Positions 1 through 11,495 are shown, numbered from the stretch's first letter. The stretch: DNA of 64,000 nucleotides from Croceicoccus pelagius (GCF_001661915.1 NZ_LYWY01000006.1:124001-188000); one strand, 5' to 3'. Numbers and translations: made by a program. Notes: generated by a model from the sequence alone, not told the origin.

Positions 1-1
1 G

Positions 2-124
2 CTGGGCGTTCATTGGCCCAGCGATGCCATCGCAGGCTGGCTGGGCGGTGCGGCCTGGGCCTTTACCGCCGCCGCGCTGCTGCAACGACCTGCGGACAGG
101 GCTGCGGACGCCTACTCAAAGTAA
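2..124 (+). CDS. PAP2-family phosphatase, C-terminal fragment (cut by window edge)
   Basis: Only the last 40 residues are present, reading open from the left edge to a TAA. The segment LGVHWPSDAIAGWLGG matches the last conserved motif of type 2 phosphatidic acid phosphatases (HxxxD, with His as the catalytic base), and it is followed by an Ala/Leu-rich membrane stretch. Such enzymes dephosphorylate lipid phosphates at the membrane. The gene ends inside the 3' end of the oppositely transcribed membrane-protein gene, with a 13-bp tail-to-tail overlap. Family assignment rests on one motif; substrate is unknown. Confidence 0.7.
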   Translation: MGVHWPSDAIAGWLGGAAWAFTAAALLQRPADRAADAYSK

Positions 125-1062
125 CACTCCTCCGCCTCTGCGGGCACATCGACCTCGACCTCGAAACGGCCATCAAAGCGCGCATCTTTCAGCACATCGA
201 CCATGCGCCCGTCGCGATCTTCCCGCTCCACATAGGGCGCACGCGACCAGAACAGGAACGCACGCACCTCTGCGTCATCGTGCGCGAACATCGGCAGTTG
301 CAGCGGGTGGATACAGGCGGGCTGATCGGTGAGGAGGGTATAATCGTCCGACAACCCCTGCCCCAGCGTCCAGCGCTGCTTCGCCTTGCCGCGATAGATC
401 GGGCCGTCGACCTCGATGATCATGTCGCGGGCCCAGAATGCCAGCGGCACGGGGCTGGCGATCGCCTCGGCCTGCGGCGTCTGCGCGCGGGCGGTGGCGG
501 TCACTACCATGTTGAAGTTGATATAGCCCAGCACCGCGACCAGCCCCAGTAGAGCGGGCCTGCGCCAGTTTCCGGTACCGCGCTTTTCGATCCGGCGAGA
601 GAACACGAAGGCGAAGATCATCGCCGCCCAGATCCACACATCGATGATGAACAGCGTGTCGCCATAGAACCAGCGGCTTGAAAACGGCTCCAGCAAGCGA
701 ATGCCGTAGGAATTCATCCAATCGAGCGCAGGGTGCGACAGGCAGCCGACGAAGGCCAGCAGGTAAAGCCAGCCGAAATGCACCGGCAGCCTGTCTTCGG
801 GCCGCGTGCGGCGGGTCGCCTGCCAGCGGTCGAACCACCACAGGAAGCCCGCAAGAAGCAGCGGCAGCAGCACCCACGCAATCGGCCCGTGCGTCAGACC
901 GCGCCGCATGGCGAGGCTTTCAATGCCATAGACGACGCAGCCAGCGTCGATGTCGGGCAGGTTGGCCCCGAAGATCAGTGCGGGCATGGCAAGGCCGGTG
1001 CGGCGTTTCAGTCCCGCCTGGCCAAGAAGTGCTCCGACGAGGCTATGCGTAAGATTGTCCAT
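112..1062 (-). CDS. YdjM/DUF457-type membrane-bound metal-dependent hydrolase
   Basis: The protein has 316 residues. The N-terminus MDNLTHS, the NLPDID motif (34-39), RGLTHG (54-59) and SHPALDWMNSYG (109-120) are the conserved His/Asp blocks of the YdjM-like (LexA-regulated, DUF457) inner-membrane hydrolase family. Membrane segments are visible at about 60-76, 97-110, 135-155 and 165-190. The C-terminal ~120 residues form a soluble domain. Enzymatic activity of this family is predicted from the metal-ligand pattern and not firmly known. It converges on the PAP2 gene with overlapping ends. No operon partner is on its own strand, and the OYE terminator lies upstream. Confidence 0.8.
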   Translation of the reverse strand: MDNLTHSLVGALLGQAGLKRRTGLAMPALIFGANLPDIDAGCVVYGIESLAMRRGLTHGPIAWVLLPLLLAGFLWWFDRWQATRRTRPEDRLPVHFGWLYLLAFVGCLSHPALDWMNSYGIRLLEPFSSRWFYGDTLFIIDVWIWAAMIFAFVFSRRIEKRGTGNWRRPALLGLVAVLGYINFNMVVTATARAQTPQAEAIASPVPLAFWARDMIIEVDGPIYRGKAKQRWTLGQGLSDDYTLLTDQPACIHPLQLPMFAHDDAEVRAFLFWSRAPYVEREDRDGRMVDVLKDARFDGRFEVEVDVPAEAEECYFE

Positions 1063-1105
1063 TGGCCCGCCTCATGCAGACAAAGCAGGCGCGCGGCAAC
1101 GGATA

Positions 1106-1140
1106 AGAAAAAGGGGAGCCGGCGCGTCGCAGGCTCCCCT
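1106..1140 (-). terminator. Rho-independent terminator after the korA-korB-OYE operon
   Basis: GGGGAGCC (1113-1120) pairs perfectly with GGCTCCCC (1132-1139) around an 11-nt loop. Read on the minus strand the stem is followed by TTTTT. It lies 23 bp past the OYE stop codon. Confidence 0.85.
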
Positions 1141-1162
1141 ATTTCTTACGTAGGCGGACGGA

Positions 1163-2269
1163 TCAGACGAGTTCGCCCAGCATATCGGTCTTGTAACCGT
1201 CGAGCTTGCCGATCTCGCCTTCACGTACACGTTTGACCCAGTCAGGGTTCGCGATCAGCGCGCGGCCAACGGCGATGAGGTCGAATTCCTCGCGGTCCAG
1301 CCTTTCTTCCAGATCGCCCAGATCGCTTGTCGCATCGGTTTCCTGTCCGGCAAAGGCGCCAAAGAAGTCCTGCGACAGGCTGACCGAGCCAACCGAGATC
1401 GTCGGCACGCCCGTCAGCTTCTTGACCCAGCCTGCGAAGTTCAGGCCCTTATCGCCGTCAATCTCGGGGAACTCGGGCTCCCAGAACCGGCGCTGCGAAC
1501 AGTGCAGCATGTCCGCGCCTGCATCGACCAGCGGCTGTGTCCACGCGGCCAGTTCGTCAGGCGTGGTGGCAAGGCGGCGGGTATAGTCCTGCTGGCTCCA
1601 CTGGCTGATGCGCAGGAACAACGGCGTATCGCCGATCGCCTTGCGTACGGCGGAAACGACATCGGTGGCGAACCTGTTGCGGTCGACCAGCGTCGCGCCG
1701 CCCCATTCGTCGTCGCGCTGGTTGGTGCCGTCCCAGAAGAACTGGTCGATCAGGTAACCGTGCGCGCCATGCAGTTCGATGGCGTCGCATCCGATTTCCA
1801 CCGCCGCGCGGCAGGCATCGACATAAGCGTCGATGGTGTCGATGACGTCATTGCGGGTCATCGCCTGCCCATAGGGCTCGCCCGGCATGTAGAGGCCCGA
1901 AGGGCCTTCGGGCGTGCCGGGCCGCGGCTTGTCGGGGAACTGGCCGCGGACAAGGCCGGTATGCCAGATCTGCGGTGCGAACAGGCCGCCGGCGTCGTGG
2001 ACGGTGTCCACCACGTTCTTCCAGCCCGCCAGCGCCGCTTCGCCGTGGAAATAGGGGATGCCCGGATCGTTGCGCGCCTCGGGCCGGTCGATCACCGTGC
2101 CTTCGGACAGGATCAGCCCGACCTCGCCTTCGGCGCGCTTGCGATAGTATTCCGCCATTTCGGCGGTAGGCACGCCGTCGTCGGAAAAGTTGCGGGTCAT
2201 CGGGGCCATGACGATGCGGTTCGGCAGTGTCAGGCCCCGAATGGTGAACGGGGAGAAGAGTGTGCTCAT
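1163..2269 (-). CDS. NADH:flavin oxidoreductase, Old Yellow Enzyme family
   Basis: A 368-residue FMN TIM-barrel enzyme. It carries PNRIVMAPMTR near the N-terminus, QIWHTG (100-105, flavin-binding Gln) and HGAHGYLIDQFF (167-178), which holds the His/His substrate-binding pair, then NQRDDEWGG. OYEs reduce activated C=C bonds (enones, nitro compounds) with NAD(P)H. The start codon is 6 nt after the korB stop, so it is the third gene of a korA-korB-OYE operon. This suggests a link to 2-oxoacid or ferredoxin metabolism, but the natural substrate is unknown. Confidence 0.92.
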   Translation of the reverse strand: MSTLFSPFTIRGLTLPNRIVMAPMTRNFSDDGVPTAEMAEYYRKRAEGEVGLILSEGTVIDRPEARNDPGIPYFHGEAALAGWKNVVDTVHDAGGLFAPQIWHTGLVRGQFPDKPRPGTPEGPSGLYMPGEPYGQAMTRNDVIDTIDAYVDACRAAVEIGCDAIELHGAHGYLIDQFFWDGTNQRDDEWGGATLVDRNRFATDVVSAVRKAIGDTPLFLRISQWSQQDYTRRLATTPDELAAWTQPLVDAGADMLHCSQRRFWEPEFPEIDGDKGLNFAGWVKKLTGVPTISVGSVSLSQDFFGAFAGQETDATSDLGDLEERLDREEFDLIAVGRALIANPDWVKRVREGEIGKLDGYKTDMLGELV

Positions 2270-2275
2270 GCCCCG

Positions 2276-3310
2276 TCAGATGGGGTCTTGCGCAGTCCCG
2301 TCAACCGTCCAGGTCTGACCCTTGGAAAGCAGCGCACCGAGGTTGCTGGCCTTGGCCGAGCGGGCCTTCGACATTTCCTCTGCGACAACAGCGTCATAGG
2401 CCGGACGCGGATCGTCATAGATGACGCCGAGCGCCATCGGGAACGGGCCAAAGGGCAGTTCCACCAGCATGTGGGCCAGCGTGCGGTTCTTCACGTCATG
2501 AACCATGACGCCCGCGCCTTCCCAGTCGCCGTCGACAACGTCGACCACCTTCAGGGTCATGTTCTCGACATCGCGGGCAAGGCCCTTGGTGCCTTTGGCG
2601 AAAAGCATCGGCTGTCCGTCTTCGAGCCAGAGCTGCTGATCCTCCGCGCCCTTGGGCGCGGCGAAGTCGTTGAAGACGTCCTTGTTGTAGACGATGCAGT
2701 TCTGGAAGATCTCGACAAAGGCCGCGCCCTTGTGGGCATGCGCTGCCTTCAGCACTTCGGGCAGGTTTTTCGACACGTCGAAGCCGCGCGCCACGAAACG
2801 CGCGCCCGAACCCAGCGCGAAGGCGCAGGGCTGTGCCGGGCGGTCGATCGATCCGCCGGGGGCCGACGGGCTCTTCGTGCCCTGGCGGCTGGTCGGCGAA
2901 TACTGGCCCTTGGTAAGGCCGTAGATCTCGTTGTTGAACAGCAGGATCTGCACGTCGATGTTACGGCGCAGGATGTGCATCGTGTGGTTGCCGCCGATGG
3001 ACATGCCATCGCCGTCGCCCGTCACCATCCAGACGTCGAGTTCCGGGTTCGCAAGCTTGATGCCGGTAACAAACGCGGGCGCGCGGCCGTGGATCGTGTG
3101 GAAGCCGTAGCTTTCGACGTAATAAGGAAAGCGGCTGGAGCAGCCGATGCCCGACACGAAGACGGTCTTGGCCGGATCGGCGTTCAGCTGCGGCAGGGTG
3201 CGCTGCACCGCCTTCAGGATCGCGTAGTCACCGCAACCGGGGCACCAGCGTACCTCCTGGTCGGTTTCCCAGTCCTTGAGCGTGGTCTGCACGGGAGTCA
3301 TGTCGTTCAT
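2276..3310 (-). CDS. korB: 2-oxoacid:ferredoxin oxidoreductase, beta subunit
   Basis: A 344-residue TPP-binding subunit. WCPGCGDY supplies cluster cysteines 23 and 26, GIGCSSR gives Cys57, and GDGD (98-101) with the following MSIGGNH is the TPP/Mg site. KorAB oxidatively decarboxylates 2-oxoglutarate (or another 2-oxoacid) to the acyl-CoA, passing electrons to ferredoxin. It starts 12 nt after the korA stop. Substrate choice (2-oxoglutarate rather than branched-chain 2-oxoacids) is inferred from overall resemblance to alphaproteobacterial KorB. Confidence 0.93.
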   Translation of the reverse strand: MNDMTPVQTTLKDWETDQEVRWCPGCGDYAILKAVQRTLPQLNADPAKTVFVSGIGCSSRFPYYVESYGFHTIHGRAPAFVTGIKLANPELDVWMVTGDGDGMSIGGNHTMHILRRNIDVQILLFNNEIYGLTKGQYSPTSRQGTKSPSAPGGSIDRPAQPCAFALGSGARFVARGFDVSKNLPEVLKAAHAHKGAAFVEIFQNCIVYNKDVFNDFAAPKGAEDQQLWLEDGQPMLFAKGTKGLARDVENMTLKVVDVVDGDWEGAGVMVHDVKNRTLAHMLVELPFGPFPMALGVIYDDPRPAYDAVVAEEMSKARSAKASNLGALLSKGQTWTVDGTAQDPI

Positions 3311-3322
3311 TGTTCGCGGACC

Positions 3323-5263
3323 TTAAGGATTGGCCGCTTCCGGGCTCGGAAGCTGGGTTTCGTTGACTTCGACTTCGCCGCCGATCTGGCTGGGGCGCGG
3401 CTCGCCAAGGGCGTCGCAGATCGCGTCCTCAAGCTCGGCGATGGCGAACGGCTGACCGCTGGTCTTGGTCAGCGGCTGTGCATCGACGAGATACTGGTCG
3501 CGCAGGACGGTCTTGAACTGGCCCGTGTTCATTTCGGGGACCAGCACCTTGTCAAAGCCCTTGAGCAATTCGCCTAGATTCTTCGGCAGCGGCCAGACAT
3601 TGCGGACATGAACGTGGCTGACGTCCAGACCACGCTTACGCGAACGGCGTACGGCCTGATGGATCGGTCCGTAAGTCGAACCCCAGCCGACAAGGACGAG
3701 CTTACCACTCTCGTTGCCGAGGCAGACGTCCTGATCGGGGATCGAGTTCGCAATGCCGTCGACCTTCGCCTTACGGGCGTCGGTCATCGCCTGGTGGTTG
3801 GCGGGCGAGTAGTCGATGTGGCCGGTACCTTGCGCCTTCTCGATCCCGCCGATGCGGTGCATCAGGCCCGGCGTGCCCGGCTTGATCCAGGGGCGTGCGC
3901 CCTTTTCGTCGCGGGCGAAGGGAAGCAGTTCGTCCTCGTCGTCGGCATTCTTGGCGTTCTTTTCGGTCAGGAACTTCGCCGGGAACGGCTTGTAGTCGGC
4001 AGGGTTCGGCACCTTCCACGGCTCTGCCGCGTTGGCGATGTAGCCGTCGGTCAGCAGCATGACAGGGGTCATGTACTCGACCGCGATGCGGCAGGCTTCG
4101 ATCGCGCATTCGAACGCGTCGGCAGGGCTGCGCGCGGCGATTACGGGCATCGGCGCGTCGCCGTTGCGGCCATAGATCGCCTGGTAAAGGTCCGACTGCT
4201 CGGTCTTGGTCGGCAGGCCCGTCGAGGGGCCGCCGCGCTGCGAGTTCACGATGACGAGCGGAAGCTCGGTCATGATCGCAAGGCCCATCGCCTCACCCTT
4301 GAGCGCAATGCCCGGGCCCGACGAAGAGGTAACGCCAAGCTGTCCGGCATAAGACGCGCCGATCGCCGAACAGATCGCGGCGATCTCGTCCTCTGCCTGG
4401 AAGGTCTGCACGTCGAACTCCTTCAGGCGCGCAAGATGATGCAGGATCGCGGATGCGGGCGTGATCGGATAGCCACCGAAGAACATCGGCAGTTCGGCAA
4501 GCTGGGCACCTGCGACAAGGCCGAGGCTGATCGATTCTGCACCGGTGATCGTCCGGTAGAGGCCCGGTTCCGATGCGACGGGATCGACATGGACCTGCTT
4601 GAGCGGGCCCGAAATCTCCGCCGTCTCGCCATAGGCGTGGCCAGCGTCGAGCGCGGCGATGTTCGCTTCGGCCAGTTCGGGCGCCTTGGCGAACTTCTGC
4701 TTAAGCCAGTCGTGGATCGGTTCGCGCGGACGGTCGAACATCCAGAGCGCAAGGCCCAGCGTCCACATGTTCTTGCAGCGCAGTGCCTCCTTCTTGCCGA
4801 GGCCGAAGGGCTTCACCGCTTCCAACGTCAGTTCGCTGATGTCGAAGGCCAGGACGTCCCACTTGGCAAGGCCGTCGCCTTCAAGCGGATTGGCATCGTA
4901 CTTTGCCTTGTCGAGGTTGCGCTTCGTGAATTCGCCCGTGTCGGCAATAATCAGCCCACCCGGCTTCAGCGCAGCAAGGTTCACCTTCAGCGCCGCCGGG
5001 TTCATCGCGACCAGAACGTCGGGCGCGTCGCCCGCGGTTTCGATGGCGGTCGACCCGAAGTTGATCTGGAAGGCCGAAACACCGAACAATGTGCCCTGCG
5101 GCGCGCGGATTTCCGCCGGGAAGTCGGGGAACGTCGCCAGATCGTTACCGGCCAGCGCGGTCGACAGCGTGAACTGTCCCCCCGTCAGCTGCATCCCGTC
5201 GCCTGAGTCGCCCGCGAAACGGACGACGACAGCCTCTGCGGCGGTGGTTTTATCGGACGCCAT
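3323..5263 (-). CDS. korA: 2-oxoacid:ferredoxin oxidoreductase, fused gamma-alpha subunit
   Basis: 646 residues. The N-terminal ~190 residues are the gamma domain (GDSGDGMQ at 18-25). The pyrimidine-binding alpha domain follows, with the SSSGPGIALKGEAMG and NSQRGGPSTGLPTKTEQSD blocks typical of KorA. The two-subunit KorAB arrangement with a gamma-alpha fusion is usual in aerobic bacteria. It is first in the operon; the SD-like AAGGATAAGTGA precedes the ATG. The complex works in the cytoplasm beside or instead of the 2-oxoglutarate dehydrogenase complex. No ferredoxin gene is adjacent. Confidence 0.93.
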   Translation of the reverse strand: MASDKTTAAEAVVVRFAGDSGDGMQLTGGQFTLSTALAGNDLATFPDFPAEIRAPQGTLFGVSAFQINFGSTAIETAGDAPDVLVAMNPAALKVNLAALKPGGLIIADTGEFTKRNLDKAKYDANPLEGDGLAKWDVLAFDISELTLEAVKPFGLGKKEALRCKNMWTLGLALWMFDRPREPIHDWLKQKFAKAPELAEANIAALDAGHAYGETAEISGPLKQVHVDPVASEPGLYRTITGAESISLGLVAGAQLAELPMFFGGYPITPASAILHHLARLKEFDVQTFQAEDEIAAICSAIGASYAGQLGVTSSSGPGIALKGEAMGLAIMTELPLVIVNSQRGGPSTGLPTKTEQSDLYQAIYGRNGDAPMPVIAARSPADAFECAIEACRIAVEYMTPVMLLTDGYIANAAEPWKVPNPADYKPFPAKFLTEKNAKNADDEDELLPFARDEKGARPWIKPGTPGLMHRIGGIEKAQGTGHIDYSPANHQAMTDARKAKVDGIANSIPDQDVCLGNESGKLVLVGWGSTYGPIHQAVRRSRKRGLDVSHVHVRNVWPLPKNLGELLKGFDKVLVPEMNTGQFKTVLRDQYLVDAQPLTKTSGQPFAIAELEDAICDALGEPRPSQIGGEVEVNETQLPSPEAANP

Positions 5264-5448
5264 TCACTTATCCTTGCAGTGGCTTTCGTTCACGAATAGC
5301 CGAAAATCGTTGGGCGGACCTAGGCCTCCAACTTGCGCGTTTCAATTCAGAAAAACTATGACCCCTGATATGGCGGCATCGCATGACGATGTTTTTCACC
5401 AGCAATCTTGTCCAAAAGCCTCGCCCAGCCATCTTCCAAGGAACCCCG

Positions 5449-5931
5449 ATGTCGAAACCCGATCCCGCCCTTTACCGCCCCTGCGCCGGCCTGATGATCG
5501 TGAACGAGCAGAGCCGCGTTTTCGTGGGCAAGCGGATCGACACGAAGGAAGGTGATTGGTGGCAGATGCCGCAGGGCGGCGTCGATCCGGGCGAGGATCT
5601 TGTCGAGGCCGCCTACCGCGAACTGCACGAGGAAACGGGCATCGCCCGCGACAAGGCGGAAATCATCGCCCGGACAGAGGAAGAGTTGTTCTACGACCTG
5701 CCGGATGAGCTGAAGGGCAAGTTGTGGAAGGGCAAGTATATCGGGCAGCGCCAGTCGTGGTTCCTGATGCGCTTTACCGGCACGGAAAGCGACATCGACC
5801 TGGCCGTCCACGATCCGGCCGAATTCAACGACTATCGCTGGACCGAACCCGATCTGCTGCCGGAACTCATCATCCCGTTCAAGCGGGACGTCTATGCACG
5901 AGTGCTGGAGCTGTTCCGTCCTCACCTTTGA
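5449..5931 (+). CDS. rppH: RNA pyrophosphohydrolase (Nudix)
   Basis: A 160-residue Nudix hydrolase. The Nudix box occupies residues 43-65 (G43, E49, RELHEE) and is preceded by WWQMPQGG (37-44), the pattern of the RppH group. RppH removes pyrophosphate from the 5' triphosphate of mRNAs to start decay. I chose the ATG at 5449 rather than the in-frame one at 5383. AAGGAA lies 5 nt before it, and the resulting N-terminus (MSKPDPALYRPCAG) fits the family; the extra 22 residues upstream do not. It converges on the TPR gene, 15 bp apart. Confidence 0.93.
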   Translation: MSKPDPALYRPCAGLMIVNEQSRVFVGKRIDTKEGDWWQMPQGGVDPGEDLVEAAYRELHEETGIARDKAEIIARTEEELFYDLPDELKGKLWKGKYIGQRQSWFLMRFTGTESDIDLAVHDPAEFNDYRWTEPDLLPELIIPFKRDVYARVLELFRPHL

Positions 5932-5946
5932 GGGCGCTTCCACCGC

Positions 5947-6456
5947 TCAATTACGGGCAGCGGGTTCCGAAGTGGTCGCTGTTGCTTCGGCCGATTTCAC
6001 CTTCGGCAGCGGCCCGCGCGCGATCACGCTGGCAAGTTCAGCCGCCTCTGAGCAATTAGTGCCGCACATCGACTGCAACTTGGCAAGGTTGCCTTCGGCC
6101 TGCGTGACGGCGCCCTTTTCGGCCATCGCCGCGCCCTCACCCGAAATCGCGGCGAGGTTTCCGGGATCGCGTTCCTGCGCCTCGCGGTAATACTTGATCG
6201 CCTGACCCTGCATCCCCTTGGCGCGGGAAACTTCGGCGAGCTGCAGGTACGCCTGCGTGCTGGAAGGTTCGATGGCGAGAGCCGCCTCGAACCGGTCCGT
6301 CGCACCATCCAGGTCGCCAGCGGCAAGCGCTGTGCGGCCGGAATCGATAAGCTCTGCGACGTGAGGATTTGTTGTTACCGGCGCCTGACCGAAACTGCTG
6401 CTCGCACTCACGGCGACAAAAAGGGAAATCGCGGCGGCGATCGGCGTATAGCGCAT
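5947..6456 (-). CDS. Exported tetratricopeptide-repeat protein
   Basis: 169 residues with a Sec-type signal (MRYTPIAAAISLFVAVSA, cut near Gln24). Tandem TPR motifs cover about residues 35-105 (AALAAGDLDGATDRFEAAL, AYLQLAEVSRAKGMQGQAIKYY), then a helical Ala-rich C-terminus. The start at 6456 is chosen because AGGGAG precedes it by 6 nt and it begins exactly with the signal peptide; an in-frame ATG 20 codons upstream would hide the signal. Probably a periplasmic scaffold; partner unknown. Confidence 0.8.
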   Translation of the reverse strand: MRYTPIAAAISLFVAVSASSSFGQAPVTTNPHVAELIDSGRTALAAGDLDGATDRFEAALAIEPSSTQAYLQLAEVSRAKGMQGQAIKYYREAQERDPGNLAAISGEGAAMAEKGAVTQAEGNLAKLQSMCGTNCSEAAELASVIARGPLPKVKSAEATATTSEPAARN

Positions 6457-6528
6457 CAGCAGCTCCCTGGTCCGTTCAGAACTGGCAGCGGAATATCGTT
6501 GGTTAACAACTGCCATCGTGCGCTTAAC

Positions 6529-7710
6529 CTACCAGACCAAATCTATACGCGCGATGAAAAATCCGTCAGTGGCATCGTCATAAGGTGCAAGACGCCAGCC
6601 CTTGCCGCGCGGCGAACCGGCGGAAAGCTTGACATTACCTGCTGAAAATCGCGGATTTCGCGCAAGAAAAAGATCCAGGACCTGCGCCCCTTCGGCATCC
6701 AGCAGGGAGCAGGTGACGAAGACAATCCGCCCGCCGGGACGCACGAGTGAGGCCGCGATCTCGATGATTCGCAGCTGCGTCGTGGCGTATTTCGCCACGT
6801 CCGTTTCGCTCAGCCGCCAGCGCGCTTCGGGATTGCGGCGCCATGTGCCGGTGCCCGAACAGGGCGCGTCGACCAGCACGGCGTCGGCCTTTCCTTCCCA
6901 CGGCGCCAGCGCTTCCATCTCGCGGCTCGGATCGAGCAGCACCGTATGCGCGATCTCTGCGCCCGCACGTTCGGCCCGCGGGGCAAGACGCGACAGGCGG
7001 TCGCGGTTGGTGTCCGCCGCGATCAGCGTTCCGCCATTCGACATCTGCGCGGCAAGTGCGAGAGTCTTGCCCCCGGACCCGGCGCAAAGGTCGATCACCG
7101 TCTCGCCCGCTTTCGCCTCGACGACCGAGCAGGCAAGCTGGCTTCCGCCGTCCTGCACCTCGATCTCGCCGCTGGCAAAGGCATCCCAGCTTTCGACCGG
7201 CGTGCCGACGGGAAAGCGCAAGCCTTGCGGCGCGACAAGCGGTTCGCCCTGTTCCGGCAATTCGATCGTATCGCGATCGGCCTTCAGCGTGTTGACACGG
7301 ATATCCAGCGGCGCGCGTTCCAGCAGCGCGCTGGCCGCCCCGCCCGCAATGCCACTGTCAGCCAGTGCTTGTTCCAGCCATTCGGGCGCGATGCCGCCCT
7401 TGGCGACAGGCTCGCCGTTTACGATTGCGGCGGGGCCATAGTCCGACCCGTCGAACAGGTCCGCGATTTCCGGCTCCACCTCGGCAAGCCGCAGTATCGC
7501 AGCGCGACCCGTTTCGGGGACGGGTCCGCAAGCGCGGATCGCGGCGTAGATGTGTTCGCGGACGGCGCGGCGGTCTTTCGAACCGGCATAGCGGCGCGCT
7601 TTCAGCCCTTCGGCGACGATACGGTCCGCGCTCGCCCCGTTGTTGCGCGCGGCGGCGATGATGTCGTCGAGGATCTCGATCGCGGCCTGGACGCGGGCTG
7701 CGGGGCGCAT
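6529..7710 (-). CDS. rsmB: RsmB/NOP2-family RNA (cytosine-5) methyltransferase
   Basis: 393 residues. The N-terminal ~130 residues form the NusB-like RNA-binding region. The SAM motif is DLCAGSGGKT (207-216). The two catalytic cysteines of the RCMT family are in DAPCSGTG (Cys284) and VTCS (Cys334). It likely makes m5C in 16S rRNA (position 967 in E. coli for RsmB). It sits 4 nt after a small unknown gene that itself overlaps guaB, so the three form an operon. Exact target nucleotide is inferred from the family. Confidence 0.88.
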   Translation of the reverse strand: MRPAARVQAAIEILDDIIAAARNNGASADRIVAEGLKARRYAGSKDRRAVREHIYAAIRACGPVPETGRAAILRLAEVEPEIADLFDGSDYGPAAIVNGEPVAKGGIAPEWLEQALADSGIAGGAASALLERAPLDIRVNTLKADRDTIELPEQGEPLVAPQGLRFPVGTPVESWDAFASGEIEVQDGGSQLACSVVEAKAGETVIDLCAGSGGKTLALAAQMSNGGTLIAADTNRDRLSRLAPRAERAGAEIAHTVLLDPSREMEALAPWEGKADAVLVDAPCSGTGTWRRNPEARWRLSETDVAKYATTQLRIIEIAASLVRPGGRIVFVTCSLLDAEGAQVLDLFLARNPRFSAGNVKLSAGSPRGKGWRLAPYDDATDGFFIARIDLVW

Positions 7711-7714
7711 GGCG

Positions 7715-8007
7715 CTACTTGCCCTTTGAAAGGCGGCGGCGGTTCGCGGTCACCTTGCGGCCGACGTGTTCGATCGTGCGTTCGACCGCCTTGTCGCCAA
7801 CGCCCAGCGAACCGGTCATCGCCATGAACGACAGTTCGGCAGCGGCGCGCACCTTTTCGGCTACCATGAGGTTCGCCTCGCGCTGGGCGCGCGGGTCGCC
7901 GGCCATGATCATCCAGCTACGCATGGCGATCACGTACCAGCTTTCTGCCCAGAGCCACATGGCATCGGTGGCAAGCTTTGCCGGGTCCGACCCGGACTTG
8001 CGCGCCA

Positions 8008-8008
<1 letters not shown>
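7715..8008 (-). CDS. Conserved-looking hypothetical protein, 97 aa
   Basis: I do not recognise a family. The protein is Trp/Met-rich in the first half (AMWLWAESWYVIAMRSWMIM) with an Ala-rich helical centre and a basic C-terminus (KVTANRRRLSKGK). It could be an amphipathic helical protein. Its ATG overlaps the guaB stop by one base (TGATG), and rsmB begins 4 nt after it, so it is translationally coupled inside a guaB operon. That position and clean coupling argue it is a real gene. Confidence 0.75.
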
Positions 8009-10609
<2,601 letters not shown>

Positions 10610-10620
10610 CGCGGTCCGGT

Positions 10621-10660
10621 CTTGTCTCTTACTGGCCGTTCTTGTTTCTTACTGGGCGGT
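10621..10660. repeat. 20-bp imperfect tandem duplication at the end of bdhA
   Basis: Positions 10621-10640 and 10641-10660 are identical at 17 of 20 bases. The right copy contains the last codons and TAA of the dehydrogenase gene (minus strand), so the left copy is a duplicated gene end, including a second TAA. Confidence 0.75.
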
Positions 10661-11434
10661 CCAGCCGCCATCGGCGGAGATATTCGCACCGGTGATGTTG
10701 TCGGCAACGTCGCGGCACAGGAACAGGGCGAGCGCGGCCAGATCGTCGGGCTGCGTGAATTTCTTCGTCGGCTCGCGTTCCAGCAGGACTTCGTTGATCA
10801 CTTCATCGCGGGTCATGCCCCGCGCCTTCATCGTATCGGGGATCTGGTCCTCGACCAGCGGCGTCCAGACATAACCTGGCGACAGGCAGTTCACCGTGAT
10901 GTTATCCTGCGCCAGTTCGAGCGCGAGCGTCTTGGTCAGGCCCGCAAGACCGTGCTTGGCCGAAACATAGGCCGCCTTGAACGGCGATGCCGTCAGCGAG
11001 TGGGCGCTGGCCGTCATTATGATGCGCCCCCAACCCTTTTCCTTCATTTTCGGCACGGCCAGTCGGCAGGTGTGGAACGAGGAACCAAGGTTCAGCGCGA
11101 TGATCTTGTTCCACTTGTCGACCGGGAATTCCTCGATCGGGGCGACGTGCTGCATTCCAGCGTTGTTGATCAGGATGTCGACCGCGCCGAACTTGTCGAA
11201 CGCACCCTGCATAAGCTCTTCGCAGCCTTCGGCAGTGGTGAGATCGGTGTTGATGTAGATCGCTTGGGCCCCGCTCTTTGCGGCGAGATCCTTCCTCTCC
11301 GTTTCGATCTCGTCAGCATCACCGAAACCGTTGATGACGACGTTCGCGCCTTCAGCCGCGAGCGCCTTGGCATAGGCAAGGCCGATGCCGGAGGTTGAGC
11401 CGGTGATAAGGGCGGTTTTACCGGAAAGGAACAT
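10649..11434 (-). CDS. bdhA: 3-hydroxybutyrate dehydrogenase (SDR)
   Basis: 261 residues. The cofactor motif is TGSTSGIG (11-18), NNAG is at 89-92, and the catalytic Ser142, Tyr155 and Lys159 are in ASAHSLTASPFKAAYVSAK. The segment around the active site and the DQIPDTMKARGMTRDEVI lid are typical of BdhA. It interconverts 3-hydroxybutyrate and acetoacetate with NAD(H), in ketone-body or PHB turnover. The start at 11434 has AAGGAG 6 nt upstream; the ATG six codons earlier does not. A PhaZ-like hydrolase gene lies elsewhere in the window. Confidence 0.9.
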   Translation of the reverse strand: MFLSGKTALITGSTSGIGLAYAKALAAEGANVVINGFGDADEIETERKDLAAKSGAQAIYINTDLTTAEGCEELMQGAFDKFGAVDILINNAGMQHVAPIEEFPVDKWNKIIALNLGSSFHTCRLAVPKMKEKGWGRIIMTASAHSLTASPFKAAYVSAKHGLAGLTKTLALELAQDNITVNCLSPGYVWTPLVEDQIPDTMKARGMTRDEVINEVLLEREPTKKFTQPDDLAALALFLCRDVADNITGANISADGGWTAQ

Positions 11435-11495
11435 TCGCGTCTCCTTGCGCATTGTCAGGACGGGGCCCTAATGCCCGCTATATGGAGGGCAAACG

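Noticed and set aside
1502-3577. 691-residue plus-strand frame opposite the OYE and kor genes
   Set aside because: Antisense to OYE, korB and korA with no recognisable motif; explained by codon bias.
6501-6528. GGTTAA / TTAACC pair considered as a CtrA site upstream of the TPR gene
   Set aside because: TTAA cores are 17 or more bp apart rather than 7, so it does not match the CtrA form.
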